Part shown: positions 1-12,709 of the stretch, one piece after another
How the letters are laid out: each line of letters starts with the position of its first letter
How positions within the stretch are numbered: the first letter of the stretch is position 1
Source of the DNA: Tetragonia tetragonoides
Lineage: Eukaryota; Streptophyta; Magnoliopsida; Caryophyllales; Aizoaceae
DNA: 64,000 nt
Direction: 5' to 3'
NCBI GenBank assembly: GCA_038025085.1
Contig: CM076139.1
Span: 48,836,807 to 48,900,806, forward strand
Program-made: the position numbers and the translations under genes
Notes under the pieces: generated by a model
Databases searched by the model: none
What the model saw: only the letters and a program-made list of their open reading frames with translations
What the model was told of the DNA's origin: nothing

Positions 1-627
1 CTTCTCAGAAGTAAGACTTGTGCTGTCCATCGTCTTACTGAGGACCTTCAACGCAAGCTCGACAGCTTCTTCCCGGGTGATATCATCCTTGTAGTCCTGC
101 TTGAGCATCGACTGTGCTGCTTGGTTGTTCGCTCCAATTGCAGTAGCTTTCCACCCACCATAATTGCCACTTGGGTCACTCATGTAAAGTTGGAAACCAT
201 AATTCTTATCCCATCCAGCAAAGAGAAAGGAAACACCAAAGGGACGAAGCCCACCAAACTGTGTGTATCCTTGCTTGGTATCACAAAGGGACTGAACCAA
301 CTGCTCAACTGGCATGGGTTCTTGGTAAGAGAAAGTGAAACGCTGAGCCTGGACCCTGGCTGTATTGATAAGGATGTTAGCATCAGACATTATACCAGCC
401 ACAGCACAAGCCACATGGTCATCAATCTTGTACATCTTCTCAGTCGAGGTGGAGGTCTGAAGGAGCTTAGAGGTGACCTTCTTCTCACCAATCAAGACAA
501 CACCATCTTTTGCGAGAATCCCTATGGCACTTCCAGCATTCCCAATGGCTTCCATAGCGTACTCTACTTGGTAGAGCCGCCCTTCGGGAGAGAAGATCGT
601 CGTACGGCTATCATACCTCCGTGACAT
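1..627 (-). CDS. PAC1: 20S proteasome subunit alpha type-4 (partial, C-terminus beyond window)
   Basis: Alpha-ring subunit of the 20S core proteasome, acting in cytosol and nucleus. The alpha rings gate access to the proteolytic beta rings. Reading down from the ATG at 625-627 gives 209 codons without a stop. The start shows the alpha-subunit signature ([19 protein letters not shown], then [17 protein letters not shown]), followed by [16 protein letters not shown] and [19 protein letters not shown]. Plant alpha-4 proteins have about 250 residues, so about 40 C-terminal residues lie left of position 1. The coding part in the window has no intron. The ATG is preceded on the minus strand by a plausible acceptor at 634-635, so the leader is probably spliced. 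The family assignment is from recognition of the conserved sequence and is strong; the paralogue (PAC1 or PAC2) cannot be settled here. Confidence 0.95.
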   Translation of the reverse strand, partial: MSRRYDSRTTIFSPEGRLYQVEYAMEAIGNAGSAIGILAKDGVVLIGEKKVTSKLLQTSTSTEKMYKIDDHVACAVAGIMSDANILINTARVQAQRFTFSYQEPMPVEQLVQSLCDTKQGYTQFGGLRPFGVSFLFAGWDKNYGFQLYMSDPSGNYGGWKATAIGANNQAAQSMLKQDYKDDITREEAVELALKVLSKTMDSTSLTSEK

Positions 628-633
628 AATTCA

Positions 634-2894
634 CTACCATGAACAGAATAATACATCATTAGTGAATGATCATAAAGATGCACATTCAACCACATATACA
701 GCTATTCTTCGCTATATGACCACAACTCATGACCAAAATCTTGATGAAACATAGCCCATCTCATAGGCTTTAGAACAAGCACAGCATTAACAAGTAGAGC
801 TACGAAAATTCTGAAGAATATAAATAAGACAGCATCATCAATGAATAAGAGGAATACTTTTTCTTTTTCTTTTTAATTCGAAAAAAAAACATTATCAATA
901 AGAGGGATATCACAACACAACTATAACTTAAGCAAGGCACAAAGAATTACAATTGAGATATTAATACAGAGAAGTTGGGTAGTAATCATATAAAGCAAAT
1001 GCTACCCAGGTAAGGACAATATACATAGCAGGGCATATCCCTTCAACCGCTATATTGGAGGATGACACTTGCAGATACACTAAGGAAAGGCTTGGACCTG
1101 GCTTTTCCATACACTCATAGCTATGGATTAGCCATGCTTTTTGTCCGTTAGTGCCCTCGCCCTATTAGATTATCTTAGTAATAAAGGATAGTTAACTTTC
1201 ATCTTTGACAACCTAACTAACTGAAAGGGGATCTGCTCACACATGTGAAGAATGTCTGTAATGCCTTGTATAAAAGAAAGGTTTGTAGAAAGGGGATTTT
1301 TCAAATTTCCTATAACTATAGCTGCTGGTTTAGGGATTCGCTGCTTCTAGAAACTATACTTTGTTAGGCAAAAATGGATTTCCATGATAGAGGCTCACTT
1401 CACAATTGTTTTGTTGCGGAGCTTGCTCTTTCCATTTGGATAGGATAGAAGTAGCTGCATGCTGCTCGCTCACTGTCTACTAAATGCACCTTCACTGCCC
1501 CATATCTTCACTTTCATCTAAAGTGAAGTGAAACCCATGAAGTAATTAAGTAAACAACCCAACCTTTGAAGGCTTGCCAGGCAATTGGTTACGATTGTTG
1601 AAGCCAAGTGCTTCAACCTATTTCCGATTACAGCATAGGAGTAAGCTTCTAGACTTTCAGGGGGGCAGGGGAAGAAATCCAGATAGAATGACTTCAAAAA
1701 ACCAATTCAGTTGTATAGCTTTCAGAGTAACTGAACAAGCATAAGAGTTGAACTTCAATTTGACCAACTTTTGGTTCTCATTCACGTTCCAGAAAAACAC
1801 CCAATCAACTGTCATATTATTTTGGTGTATTCTAAAATAATTCTCCAATTTCTGTTCACATTGTCACATAAACATTTCACACTTAGGCCTCGTTTACTTG
1901 CATGCAATCAAATGTAATGCAATGCAATAATTTTATAGAGTAAATGTGGAGTGAAAAATGAAAGAGTTGGAGGAGAGAGATGGGAAAAGTGAGGTTGATT
2001 ACATGATCCAATGTAATCACAATTGCTCAATTTTTCCCATATAATGATGATTATTTTGGATGGTGTACTCAAACTTACTTTTCTCATCCCTTTCCTCCCC
2101 CTCCTTCCTTTTTCATCTCATATTTACCCTTTAAAATAATTGCATTGCATTACATTTGATTGCAATCAAGTAAACACCACATCAGTTCTTCTTCCTCTGT
2201 ATACCTAGCATTATCTTAACATTGTACACTTATTTGTTCTTCCTGTATATACCAATTGTATAATCTCAGAAACATAATAATCAATATCATTAACTAGTGT
2301 ACTAAAATATCAACATATATCATCAGTCTAACTCTAACCACTACTAGCACCATAATTCCCCATTAAGTACATTTACACAATTTGGCCACCCAAATTCATG
2401 AAATTAAAATCACAGCTATAATAAGCATCCCAATAAAACGATACAAACCAATGCAACTTCTAAACGTATTATTTAAATCACAAAAGACCCAAAACAAACC
2501 CCACAAAATCAGATGCATTAATATGAAAGGACAATCGGATGAGCAGATTCATGATAAAACCAGCTAATTAGACAAAGAAAGATTTTTTAAAGAAGAAGAA
2601 GAAACCCTAGATTCGATGAGAGTGAAATGGCGGACAAATTTCAAGCATCAAACTAACAGAAATTGCAAAATAAAGCTTAAATTTAAGAACCCATCAACCC
2701 CACACCCACCCAAAAACTGAAGGAAAAAAAACAAAGGATGAATTTTTTTTGCAAGTTCAATCAGATCAGCAAAATAATCAGGATTAAAGCAAGCTCGTGA
2801 GAAAAATAGAATTGAAAACGACAATTGAAAGAGCACAGGAAACGTAAACTGGATGAGAGAGATTATGGGTATGAATTTTAGAGATCAGACTTAC
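634..2894 (-). other. Probable leader intron of the proteasome alpha-4 gene
   Basis: On the minus strand a consensus donor (CT|GTAAGT, GT at 2893-2894) is followed 2.26 kb later by an acceptor (AG at 634-635) six bases before the PAC1 ATG. The upstream non-coding exon would run from 2895 towards about 3000. The interval has no convincing ORF, is AT-rich and carries a MITE at 1892-2175. Long leader introns are common in plant housekeeping genes. The exon limits are inferred from signals only. Confidence 0.5.
1892..2175. mobile_element. MITE with long terminal inverted repeats, inside the PAC1 leader intron
   Basis: The left end (GTTTACTTGcatGCAATCAA, then ATGTAATGCAATGCAAT) reappears inverted at the right end (2138-2175), giving inverted repeats of roughly 40 bp around a non-coding centre of about 200 bp. 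Size and structure are those of a MITE, probably hAT-like judging from the GGCCTCGTTTACTT-type start. No clean target duplication was found, so the outermost bases may have drifted. Confidence 0.75.
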
Positions 2895-2895
2895 A

Positions 2896-4098
2896 GTAAT
2901 TGAAGAAGAAGGAGAGTGGCTTGAACAGCAGTGTTTCAATTGTTTCCTTTCTCTCTCTTTGATGCTCTCTCTCTTTTTTCTGACTTTAGTGTGTGTTGTG
3001 GGTTTAAGACTGAGATTTGTTTCTTTTCTTCCTTCCTTTCTTGTGGAAGAGGCTACTTCACAAACGGGTTTGACCCGGTTTATAAACGAGTTGGTTCGTG
3101 GTCCAGCTGCTGGACTGGGTCATGACTCCTATCTGCTGGGCTGAGTCATCCCACAACCAATATTAGAAACATGTACTCCATCCGTTCTAAATTCTTCTTT
3201 ACATTTGATTTTTTGAGATTAAAGTTTACAAATTTATTAGATTCAAATTTAATTATAGTTTATCACATTTTTATAACATTCATAATCATAAAATTATAAT
3301 TATTCACGGTGATAGTTTCGTTTTGAAAACCATGAAAAGTCAAATAGAAATAAGAATAAGAAACGAAGGGATATATTTTTTTGAGGGTCATTCAAGAGAA
3401 GTGAAGTATAAAATCTCAAGAGAAAGGACTTTAAAATTTTAAGTAGGCAGCAAGTATTTACAACTTGAATTATTTTGGGGGTTAAAAAACACACATAAGC
3501 GACAACTAGAGCGGAATTTCTTAAAACCGAGGCAAGTCTTTGTACACTGATTTTCGGGATAAGAATAAATTGAGACATATAATGATTTCAAAAGACAGTT
3601 AAACTTGTAGAATAACATTGCAAAAGGCTCAAGAAATGGTTTTATACAAGAATTGCTGCCAAGAATGAGTGTGATGGGTCTAAAAAACCTTTGGTCAATA
3701 AGCACTCTTCATGTACCCCTAAAACACTTGGGAATGAATAGGTTAACACCGAGAATCACCAACAAAAAGTCTTAGATTCAACTTTTTACTGCTACGTCAC
3801 ACATGTTGTGAGTTGTGACTAAACTCTTAACATAAAAGTCTAAGCCGGAATTTATGGACCTACGGGGTGTCCAAAGGGAACATAGTCAAACAATGAAGAT
3901 GATGAATGCCCATTTCATTAGATAGATTAGTGTATTCCTTTTTCACATACTCAGACATTGATTCACCTCAATTGAGTTCAAAAACATACGACCCCTTATT
4001 ATTGGATACACTACGACGTGTTTTGACCTCCCTATGCCGAGTCAACTGCGTTTCGCCTATCAAGAACCCAAAATGGCAGGAACCCTCCATCCCACAGA
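2896..4098. other. Intergenic region between divergent PAC1 and ETG1 genes
   Basis: This 1.2-kb interval lies between the two housekeeping genes, which are transcribed away from each other, so it should hold both promoters. The PAC1 non-coding exon probably occupies its left edge. A partial MITE-like end (tactccatccgttctaaa) starts near 3175. Short ORFs on both strands here look random and match nothing I recognise. Confidence 0.5.
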
Positions 4099-4110
4099 TT
4101 TGGCGCGAAA
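4099..4110. promoter_or_regulatory. E2F binding site (TTTGGCGCGAAA) upstream of ETG1
   Basis: TTTGGCGC on the plus strand and TTTCGCGC on the minus strand overlap in this 12-mer, so both strands match the plant E2F consensus TTTSSCGC. It lies 121 bases upstream of the ETG1 ATG. ETG1 is named E2F TARGET GENE 1, so an E2F site is expected and supports S-phase-dependent transcription. The site is seen directly; its function is inferred. Confidence 0.85.
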
Positions 4111-4177
4111 ACTTTCACCTACTTAACACCAGCCGGCACCATATAGCCACTCCACATTCCACTATACACACAAACTT

Positions 4178-4180
<3 letters not shown>

Positions 4181-4220
<40 letters not shown>
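4181..4220 (+). repeat. (GA)20 microsatellite in the ETG1 leader
   Basis: Twenty GA units end ten bases before the ETG1 ATG, so the repeat is very likely within the 5' UTR. GA/CT tracts in plant leaders can bind BPC/GAF-type factors; whether this one does is unknown. Confidence 0.9.
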
Positions 4221-4224
<4 letters not shown>

Positions 4225-4230
4225 CCAAAG

Positions 4231-7200
4231 ATGGTAGGACTACCGTACGATTGCGTAGCAAACCCACTAGGAGCCGTCCGATTAACCTTCGAGAAATCAA
4301 TCTCATCAAAAACCCTCGATCCATCCACATCCACCGACGGCAAAGATTGGGGCGCCGTCGATCTCTTTCAACATTTCCTTTTCGACGACGACGGCCTTGC
4401 TCAGGTAATACTATTAATCTCAATTTCATTTCAATTTTGACAAAATTCACCTCATTTTTACTCAATTGTTAGGGTTTCTGTAAAATTAAACTCATTTTTG
4501 TTGTTAATTTAACTCATTCATAGGTTCCGGTTCTTAATGCGACGAGTGTGAAGTATATTCAGCCGAATACGTTGGTTAGGTTTCGTGCTATGGTTCAAGA
4601 TATGTTGGGAAATGAATTCTATGTTGGGGCTTATAAGGTACTATTCTATTACTACTGATTTCTAGTAATTTTAACAAATTAGGTGTTTTTATCTATTAAA
4701 GTGAAGATTTTTTGCTTTTACTTTGTTTTGGGGGTTATTTTGATGTTAAATGTCATTTTTTGTTGTTGTTGTGAAGGATGGTGATACTTGGAGAACCAAC
4801 AAGTTCTCAGATTTTTCACAGGTTGACATGGATTTGTCACCGAATATGCGGTTGTGGGAGCGTCGCTTGCTTTATTGTGTTCCTGTGAGCGTTCTTTCCT
4901 TTTTGATTTGTTTCGCTTCGGTACCTTTTGTTAATGGTGTTGTATGGTTTTGACTTTCGACTTTTGATAATGCATCCTTAATTGGTTTATTTATATTGTT
5001 ATTCATTTCTGTAGACCTAAGGCATATATTATTGTAAGGATGGTTTATGAAGAGTTATTTTTATTTTGAGTTAGTGTAATTAATGATCATCTGTGATTCT
5101 GATAGTTTGGTGCTTTTGGTTGATATTGGAAGTGAACGTGGTTTTGATGTTTGTATGACCTTTGAATTTGCAGGTCCCAGGGATGAATTCTTGGGCAGAG
5201 CCTTCGGAAGCCCTAACAAATCAACATATGAATTGGGTTTCACAACAGCGAGAGAAGCGTCAGAGAGATGATGACGAAGCTGTTGATCATATGGAGTCGG
5301 TGAGTATCTGTGATCACATAATGTATAAGTTTGAAGTGATGAGAATAGCATTGATGACTTTGTATCCTTGATGTGCTGGCCAAAGTACTCTTCTGACTTT
5401 TAACATAAAATTTCAATGTTTTTAGTCTTAAGCAGCTAAGGCCTGGATAACCAAGTATATGGAATTGCTTGTGTGGGGCTATTTTGGCTTACACTTGCAC
5501 ACATAACTGAGATGCTATTCCTTTGTAATCTTAAAATTAAAAAACCTAGTAGAGTTTTTTTGGCTTACACTGGCACACATAACTGATAAATATATATGAG
5601 TCAAAGGTGTGTAACCTTTAATTTAGAACCCTAACTATTTCCTGGGGGGGGGGAGATAGAAAATTCTAAGTATTAAAGTAGGAGTAACAAAGACAAAAAA
5701 GAAAAATAGATAGTTGCTTTCTGTTTCCCCCACATTATCTAGTTATGTTTACATGCTTATTTGATGCAACTGAAGGTGTATATTTCTTGGCAGGTCTCAA
5801 ATCAAGACTGTCAGGGTTCTCCATGTACCAAAAAGATGGTGAGAAAGCCTATCTTGTATTCAACTTGTATGCCTGTATTCTACTTCAATTCTTTGTCTTG
5901 TTTTATTTGGTATTCTGCGTTATGCTGAATTGATAGATAAACCTTCAATTGTCAAGTCACTCGATTATCTCATGCCATAGCTGCAATTGTGTCATAGATA
6001 TAGGAACATTTGTTTGCTTTAAGGTTGAAGGAGACTTTCTTGTTTATGGAGGGAATGTAGGGGGGCAAATGGACCAACTTTATCATTACTCATTAGTCAT
6101 GACAGTCCATTGTGATTGCAAATGTTACAGTTAGCATTTTGGGCATGGTTATCTTGGTAAACAAGTACAACTCTCTAGAGCCGTTATACAGTGGCTCTCT
6201 TTATCCATCTATTAGGTCAATGAGACAGAGAATCAAGTTACAATCTCCTTGCTTAACATTATGAAACCTCACTTTTTACTCAAATTATATGTCGGGAGTT
6301 GTTTGAGCTAGACCTGTCACTTGTGTGCCAATTATTTGTTCATTTTCTGCTTATGAAGGATGATAGTACAACCATAAGTTCAACAACTTTCTGTAGCTTA
6401 GCACCTTATTTATTTAGTGGCCTTAGAACAGTGCTGATCTGTTCCCACGTATATTTTCAAACATCAGAGAGAGGAGGATCATCCATCGTCATCCTCACTG
6501 CCGCTAGACTCTGCAAACAATGGCAACAGTCCGTCCTTATCCACATCACCTGATTCTGAGAAAAATTCTTTTCCTTGCCTGGTTAAGGTATGCTTCACAA
6601 TTCTTTAAATGTCTTTATTTAGCATCATTTTTATGTTTGCATTCGTAGTGTAAGACTAAACATGTGTTCACACTTTTTGAACGTGCAGGTTTATGATTCC
6701 CCAGAGTCTGATTTAAAACTGAATGAAGTATTTGAGTTTATTGGAGTCCTGAGTTTTGATTCAGAGTTAACATTAAACAAAGATGAGACTGATCAGCTCT
6801 CAACTGGTGTCTGTGAAGATGAACTGATTCAGCTACCTCCGAGCAAGGTTCGCACTTGACTTTTAGCTCTATTATTTCTGTTTAGTCTCCCTTGTAAAGT
6901 TGAGTAGCCAGCTGAGTTGAGTTCCTTAAATGGTCATGAGAGATGTACCAATAGTCTAGAAGCTAACTCCATGCTCTAGTTACTGATATTTTTGTCCTTT
7001 TAATTGCTTTTAGTTGTGTACTCAACTTATACTGCTTAGAGTATAGTGTTGTCATGAATCTGACCTTTATTTCCTTACAAACTTGTGATTAATTGTTAAG
7101 AACTTCTGATAATTTAATTCCTCAATGAGAGTGTAAGAAGTAATTTGCACCGAGAGCTGGTCCAACCAACATCCACTTTAAATCTTATAACAATGAGTTG

Positions 7201-9327
7201 CATTTCGCAGGTACCTCGTGTCCACTGCATTATACACAGAAAACTCGGAGTGCATGATTTCATTCATGTTTCACCCATGACAGAAGTAATTAGCTAGCTC
7301 TCTCCTTTCTTCATATTTTTTCGTTTTATCTTACTCTGTGCATGTCTGCTTGGACTAAACTAAATTACTATAATTTACAGCCAAACCCCTTGCTGATCAG
7401 AGGGATAAGGGAAGGCCTTCTGAATCATCTCATGTCTGTTCTTGGTAATGACGGGGTGGTAGCTCAGTTTCTATTGTTGCACCTCTTATCACGGGTAAAT
7501 ATTTTGCTCATTGTTATGATCTCATTTGTCATGGTTATTATGAATTGCATGATTGACATGGCTCACAGAATTTTTATTTTTTTGTCGAGTAATTTGAGAT
7601 CTATTTGAATTGTTTTGCTAGCAGCTGAATTTAGTTAATTGGTTGGAGAATGCAGGTGCATGCTAGAGTTGATTCTGTTGCTGTTGGGAAGCTTTCACTT
7701 AATCTCACCTGCTTCAGCAAGGAAACTTCATCTGTTTTCGGCAGTTGTCTTACACTGGCGTTAAAGAAGCTTCTTCCTTTTACACATCATCTTTCACTCA
7801 CAATCGAATATCTCAACAGCACCTTGCTTTCCCCCAAAAAGGATTATCAGGCAAACAAGTATGTGGAGCTTTGTTTTGCACACTTCTAGTTTCAAACAGT
7901 TTCATTTGATACTTTGTTCTTACACATGGCTGGTTGAGTGGCAGACTGGTTTCTGGAGCTCTACAGCTGGCTGAAGGGTCACACTTGACCATTGATGAGA
8001 CCCAATTGCAGGCAGGAACTCTCAATTCTACTGGTGTTGACAATACAAGGGCATTGAAGAATTTGACAGAATCGCAGCAGGTAATGTTAGAAACCTTGAA
8101 AACTAGTGTTTGGTTCAATGGCCACTTTTGCCTACATATTGTGAGCTATATGAAGTTGAAAGTCAGAACATAGAGACATATGTATTCTATTTGTATGATG
8201 CAGAATGACAGTCTTCTCCAGAAAAGGATCTAACATAGAGCTTATGAATTTCCTCCTTTAACCTCATTCCCAGGTTGAATATGATTTCCAATACTACAAA
8301 ATGGAGATGATAACAGATGTGCAGCTGCTTGTTCTGTCCGAAGGCAAATCCAACATCCTGCCAGCTGATTTAGTACTTCCTTTTCAGCCTTCATCGACTG
8401 GCTGCTCAGAAATTGTAGATGAAGCTTCTGTGCAGGCTTGGAGGTGGTATTTAGCCACCCTGAGATCACAGCCACATTCTATTAGCCCTGAAATGCAGAA
8501 GGTATGAAATGAGCTGTATGGCCAATCTTGATGTGTCAATTTTCAAGGGCTTTGCTTCACTTCTCTGAAAACTTCTACTTTGCAAAATAAAGAAAGAAGT
8601 GAAGGGAAGCACTAGCAGAGAGATCCCAGATATACCTACCTAGAGAGCATTGTTTTAGGCCTATCTTTAATACAGCTTCTTGAAAGACATGAGTGGATCA
8701 TCTCTTTCATCCCTTCAAGTTCAACATAGTCCTTTTCCCCAGAGGCATAGAAGTTAGATAGGTTGATCTAAGTAAATGATGCTTGATATACAAATGTCAT
8801 GGAGAGGCCGAGAAATATATGTTTGTATGGAAGGAAAAGTTAACAGAAAGAGTGGTTTTTTTTTTTTTTTAAGAGACGGGGACTGTATATTGAGTTTGTT
8901 TCTTTCTTGCCCTATGTGTAATCCAGTAAATTTAACTTTCGTTGCTCTCTGTCCCGCCACAGAAAGACTTACCTTGCTTGTTGTGATCTCTCATTCTCAG
9001 GTGATTGAAGATGATTTAGTTGCAGCAAGGCAATCAGACCGGAGCTTAGGAAGCCAAGACTTTAGCAGGTTTGTGAAGAAATTTAATCTTGTTTGCTGTT
9101 TGCTTTGCTTAGTTCATCGGATATTCTCTGGTTTTGCTTTCATCTCCGTTTCTTTTCTGGACTTGCGATTCTTGAATTGTTGACGAACAGTTGTACTTAT
9201 TTATGCTTCCAGGTTGCTGACAATAGCTAGACTAATGTCATTGAGTTTTGGCGAGACATGCCTTTCAATGGAGCACTGGCAAATGGCGAAGGAACTAGAG
9301 AGGCTTAGAAAAGAGAGACTCAGGTGA
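4231..9327 (+). CDS. ETG1: Mini-chromosome maintenance complex-binding protein (ETG1/MCMBP)
   Basis: Nuclear MCM-binding protein of the replisome, needed for MCM2-7 unloading and sister-chromatid cohesion in plants. Fourteen exons join in phase: 4231-4404, 4524-4637, 4777-4884, 5174-5299, 5794-5838, 6468-6587, 6689-6847, 7211-7285, 7381-7494, 7656-7858, 7945-8080, 8274-8501, 9001-9068, 9213-9327. They total 1785 bp, encoding 594 residues, against about 589 in Arabidopsis ETG1. Every junction has GT/AG. Diagnostic stretches are VRFRAMVQDMLGNEFYVGAY, KVYDSPESDLKLNEVFEF, VAQFLLLHLLSRVHARVD, VEYDFQYYKMEM and the end LEHWQMAKELERLRKERLR. Exons 1-9 end in phase 0. The acidic, Ser-rich linker between them (exons 4-6) is the least conserved part, as usual. 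An E2F site and a GA tract lie upstream. Two decayed partial copies occur at 39.2-41.6 kb and 46.7-47.2 kb. Confidence 0.95.
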
Positions 9328-10006
9328 AGCTTGTAAGCCCATGTTGCTCAAAATATTCATAGAAATGAGCAAGTTCTGTTTCCGTTATGTGTACCTGTGA
9401 ACCATATCTCCTACCTGTAATTGTGCAGTGATGAAGCATTTGAAATTTGAAAATTGAGAGGGACTTGTTCATTTACAGTTACTCCATACGTGCTAACATA
9501 AGTATTGTTCTTCATGGTATAGACTATAGACCGACTGTAGTCCCCGCTGCTTTAGATTAGAAAAAGCTGCCGTCATACCACCCTTTCCTAATAGTGTGTG
9601 AGGTAAGTCCCAAGTCATCCTAAAACGTGACCATCTCAAGGTGAGACGGGGTTCTCGTACAAAATTAGCAAAAAAAAAAAAAGAACATATATGATTTATT
9701 GAAGTTGTAGATTAAATTTATTTATACATCAAATTTTACAAATTCAAGCTCAACGTACAAGCGTAGAACAAAGAACTGCAGGAGTTATAATTTCGGCTAG
9801 TCAGTGAACAATAGGAGTACATGGTACTATGGTAGAGTACACGTTTGAGATTCTTTCTTTTTTTCCCTTTTCTATTTTGCTGTGTGCAAAGTACCCAAGG
9901 CTTCTTGTATTAAAACCAGGAAACTACAACATACAGCTCCATCTTTTGTGAATGTAATGACAGTAGTAAATCATTTTATTTTCCCAAGAATAAGTTGTTC
10001 ATGAAA
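9328..10006. other. Convergent 3' region between ETG1 and CYP81-1
   Basis: Holds the 3' UTRs of the two convergent genes. Parts are repeated next to the other CYP81 genes (about 41540-41750 and 47400-47570), so this interval is inside the segmental duplication. No ORF is supported. Confidence 0.6.
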
Positions 10007-12138
10007 TTAAAGTTGAGAAATGAGATTCATCATGCAAGGACGAGGGCGACATTTAGTGAGAAGAGGTTCAAGCTTTGGCAAGGACAAACCCGCAACTTCC
10101 CTCATATCCACCAATTCATCACTAACTCTTTCCCACTCAAAAACCTGAACCAAGAACGCTACAGCCAACCAAACCATCCTAGAGGCTAAGTTCTCCCCCG
10201 GACACTTTCGTTTCCCTGACCCAAATGGAATAAACATATGTCCTAATCGCTGTGCTTCAACCCCAATAAATCTCTCTGGGTTGTATGTCCTTGGCTCCTC
10301 CCATATCCTCGGGTCATTGTGAATGGCCCATATGTTGTACAAGAGCATCGAGCCTTTAGGGACGTGGTATCCCCCAACTTCACAATCTTCCCTTGATTGG
10401 TAAGGTAAACCCAAAGGCCCTGTAGGGTACATTCGAAATGTCTCGTTTACAATGCATTGGATGTAAAGGAGATTATTCTGGTCAGATTCTTCCACCAAGC
10501 GATCATGTCCAACATTTGTGTCAATCTCTGCTTGTGCCTTTTTAAGGACTTCGGGATGGTTTAAGAGGAGGGAAAATGCCCACACTGTCGTTGATGCTGA
10601 AGTTTCTATTCCACCTTGAAACAAGGTCTGTTTTGACAATCTCAATTATTAGGCTCATAATTTGTCGAGCAATAAATTCATAAAGTTAACATGTTGACTA
10701 TTATCATTCATGTACTCGAAATGTGCAATGATGAGATCAAAAATATACTCCCTTTGTCCCACAATATAAGCCGTTCTAGAAAATTGGTTTTTTCCCATAT
10801 TATAAGTTATTTCAGAGTTCCAACAAAGCATTTATTATAATTTTCCCATTCTACCCTTATTTCACATTACCTCATTAATGACCCACTTTTGGCTAAATAC
10901 AAAGTCAAGGGGTAAACTAGTGAAGTATAATTATTTTTAATAGAATTGAGACTATTTAATAACTTTCTTAATTCGTGTGCAAAAACCTTAAACGACTTAT
11001 ATTGTGGGACGGAGGGAGTATTTAGCTTGTCAAACAACTAATCAATAAGCTAACAATTAATAGCTAATACAATCGGCTATCAACTAACAACTAACAACTA
11101 ACAACTTACCGCTAACAACTATTAACTGACCGTTGATTGGCAAACAAGGCCATGGTAATGCGAGAGAAAAGTACATACCAGAATGAGGCTTCCTATCATC
11201 TCATCAGTATATTGCTTAGGGTCTTCTTTTTGCAAGGACAACAAAACATGGAGCATGGACCTCTGGCGGGCATCGGACAAAGTGCCTTTGCTCTCCATCT
11301 CTCTATGCTCGTCCATCAACTCTCTCATGAATGTCTCCTTCTCTGCGATCACCTTCTTTATCCTCTCCTCGCCCCTTGCTACACTGGGAAACAACACCTT
11401 TAACCACTTGAGAATTGGCAAGAAATCTTCCGTATTTGCGACCCCAGTCACCCTAAAAGTCTCCTCTATAATCTCCTGGAACCTCCTAAAGGCTTCAGAC
11501 TTTTTCTTCCCATCGACTTCCTCCTCGTAAGTGCCCTTCCCGAACAACATCCTCATCATGTTGTCCATGGTGATCCCGAACAGGGCGGACTTCATATCTA
11601 CCGTACAATAAATATGACTTCCACCATTTTGGCTTATCTCATTCATTATCCTACGGATGAAGGCCTGGGCCACGTTGGCCCGGACCCCAGACAAGTTTTG
11701 CAGTCGTTGAGTGGACAGGACCTCAACGGCTGCAATTCTACGTAGGTTACGCCAGTGGCTCCCGTGTGGGAGCCATGGAATGGCAGGAACCCCGAACATA
11801 TGGTGCTTGCTTGGGAGTAGGTCAGGCCTATCTAAGAACACATTGTTCTTGATAAGACATTCCTCGACAGCTGATGGGGAGGAGATGACTAGGACACGAC
11901 GGAACCCGAATCTGAGGTAGAGGACCGGCCCATAGTCGGCCGCCATTTTTGCTAGGGATCGGTGGAGCGGCTGCTTCAAGAGGTGGAAGTGGCCTATGAT
12001 GGGCAAGGCGAAAGGTGGGCATGGTGGTGGGAGTGTTTTTTTTTGCTTTTTGGTTCCTATGATGATGTATTTGAGTAAGAAGTATGTAACCATGAAAACG
12101 GCCAAATACTTGAGTAACATAATGATATCCATATCCAT
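10007..12138 (-). CDS. Cytochrome P450, CYP81-like (copy 1)
   Basis: ER-anchored haem-thiolate monooxygenase of the plant A-type CYP81 family; known members oxidise phenolics such as isoflavones, lignans and glucosinolates, but the substrate here is unknown. Two exons read on the minus strand: 12138-11179 and 10627-10007, total 526 residues, with the phase-0 intron typical of A-type P450s. Visible: N-terminal hydrophobic anchor (about residues 6-26), proline-rich hinge ending FALPIIGH, I-helix GGIETS (325-330), ExxR in NETFRMYP (382-385), PERF (437-440) and the haem loop FGSGKRKCPG with Cys462. The start ATG at 12138 gives MDMDII. It lies tail-to-tail with ETG1. A Stowaway MITE sits in the intron. 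Nothing suggests inactivation. Subfamily assignment needs a tree. Confidence 0.92.
10748..11018. mobile_element. Stowaway-type MITE in the CYP81-1 intron
   Basis: The element starts CTCCCTTTGTCCCACAATAT and ends with the inverse, TTATATTGTGGGACGGAGGGAG. It is flanked by TA on both sides (10746-10747 and 11019-11020). Length 271 bp, no ORF, TIR of about 23 bp: a Tc1/mariner-derived Stowaway element. The introns of the other three CYP81 genes do not carry it. Confidence 0.9.
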
Positions 12139-12454
12139 TTCTCAATTGAAGTGAAGGTATGTACTTAACCCATGGCTCTGTTAAATATAGGTAGCCACCT
12201 TCAGTGTCAAACGTTGACGTGGTAGCGTGAGACACACCGGCCGTTTTAGAGCAAAAATCACGTGAACACACTTTGTGCAGGAGAGAGAAAGGGATATGAT
12301 AGTAAAAGTGAATGAAGACCCACCTAACCCACCTGACAAAGTTGTAGTACCAACTCCCATTTTCTTATGTGATGATTGAGTCATCTAGATCAGTCCCGCC
12401 AAATTTTTAGGTGCTTTTAGCCTTCTATATGTACTCAACTACGTATACACACCT

Positions 12455-12709
12455 CTTACACTTAAAAGTGATTTGGTGATATAAGGTTATGGGTTTAAAT
12501 TTTCATTCCCCTCATATCTTGAGTGTGCTTGTTTCTACGAACTATATTAGCCCCTTGTCGGTGCTACGTTGACGGGGCCAATGTTTGCGCTGATTGTTCA
12601 ATTAGTTTGATATGTTCACTGTTGAACACGAAAGTCCGAATATAACGTAGCAGAGGGTATCTCAATCGTCATTCACTTACACCCTCTTTTTTATCGAGCA
12701 AAAAAAAAA
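12455..12709 (+). mobile_element. Degenerate tRNA-derived SINE (family copy 1)
   Basis: From about 12470 the sequence follows the two better copies at 17366-17642 and 58113-58407: a decayed B box (gggtttaaatt), then the common body (gaactatattagccccttgt, gttgaacacgaaagtccga) and the A-rich end after tcgagc. The A box region is hardly recognisable and no target duplication was found, so this is an older insertion. Confidence 0.75.

Noticed and set aside
4115..4465. Minus-strand ORFs with SLSLSLSL repeats
   Set aside because: They are the complement of the (GA)20 repeat and ETG1 exon 1, with no independent coding evidence.
11137..12271. Several 60-147 codon ORFs overlapping CYP81-1 exon 1 in other frames
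   Set aside because: They recur in CYP81-2 and CYP81-3 only because the P450 sequence is conserved; they have no domain and lie antisense or out of frame.
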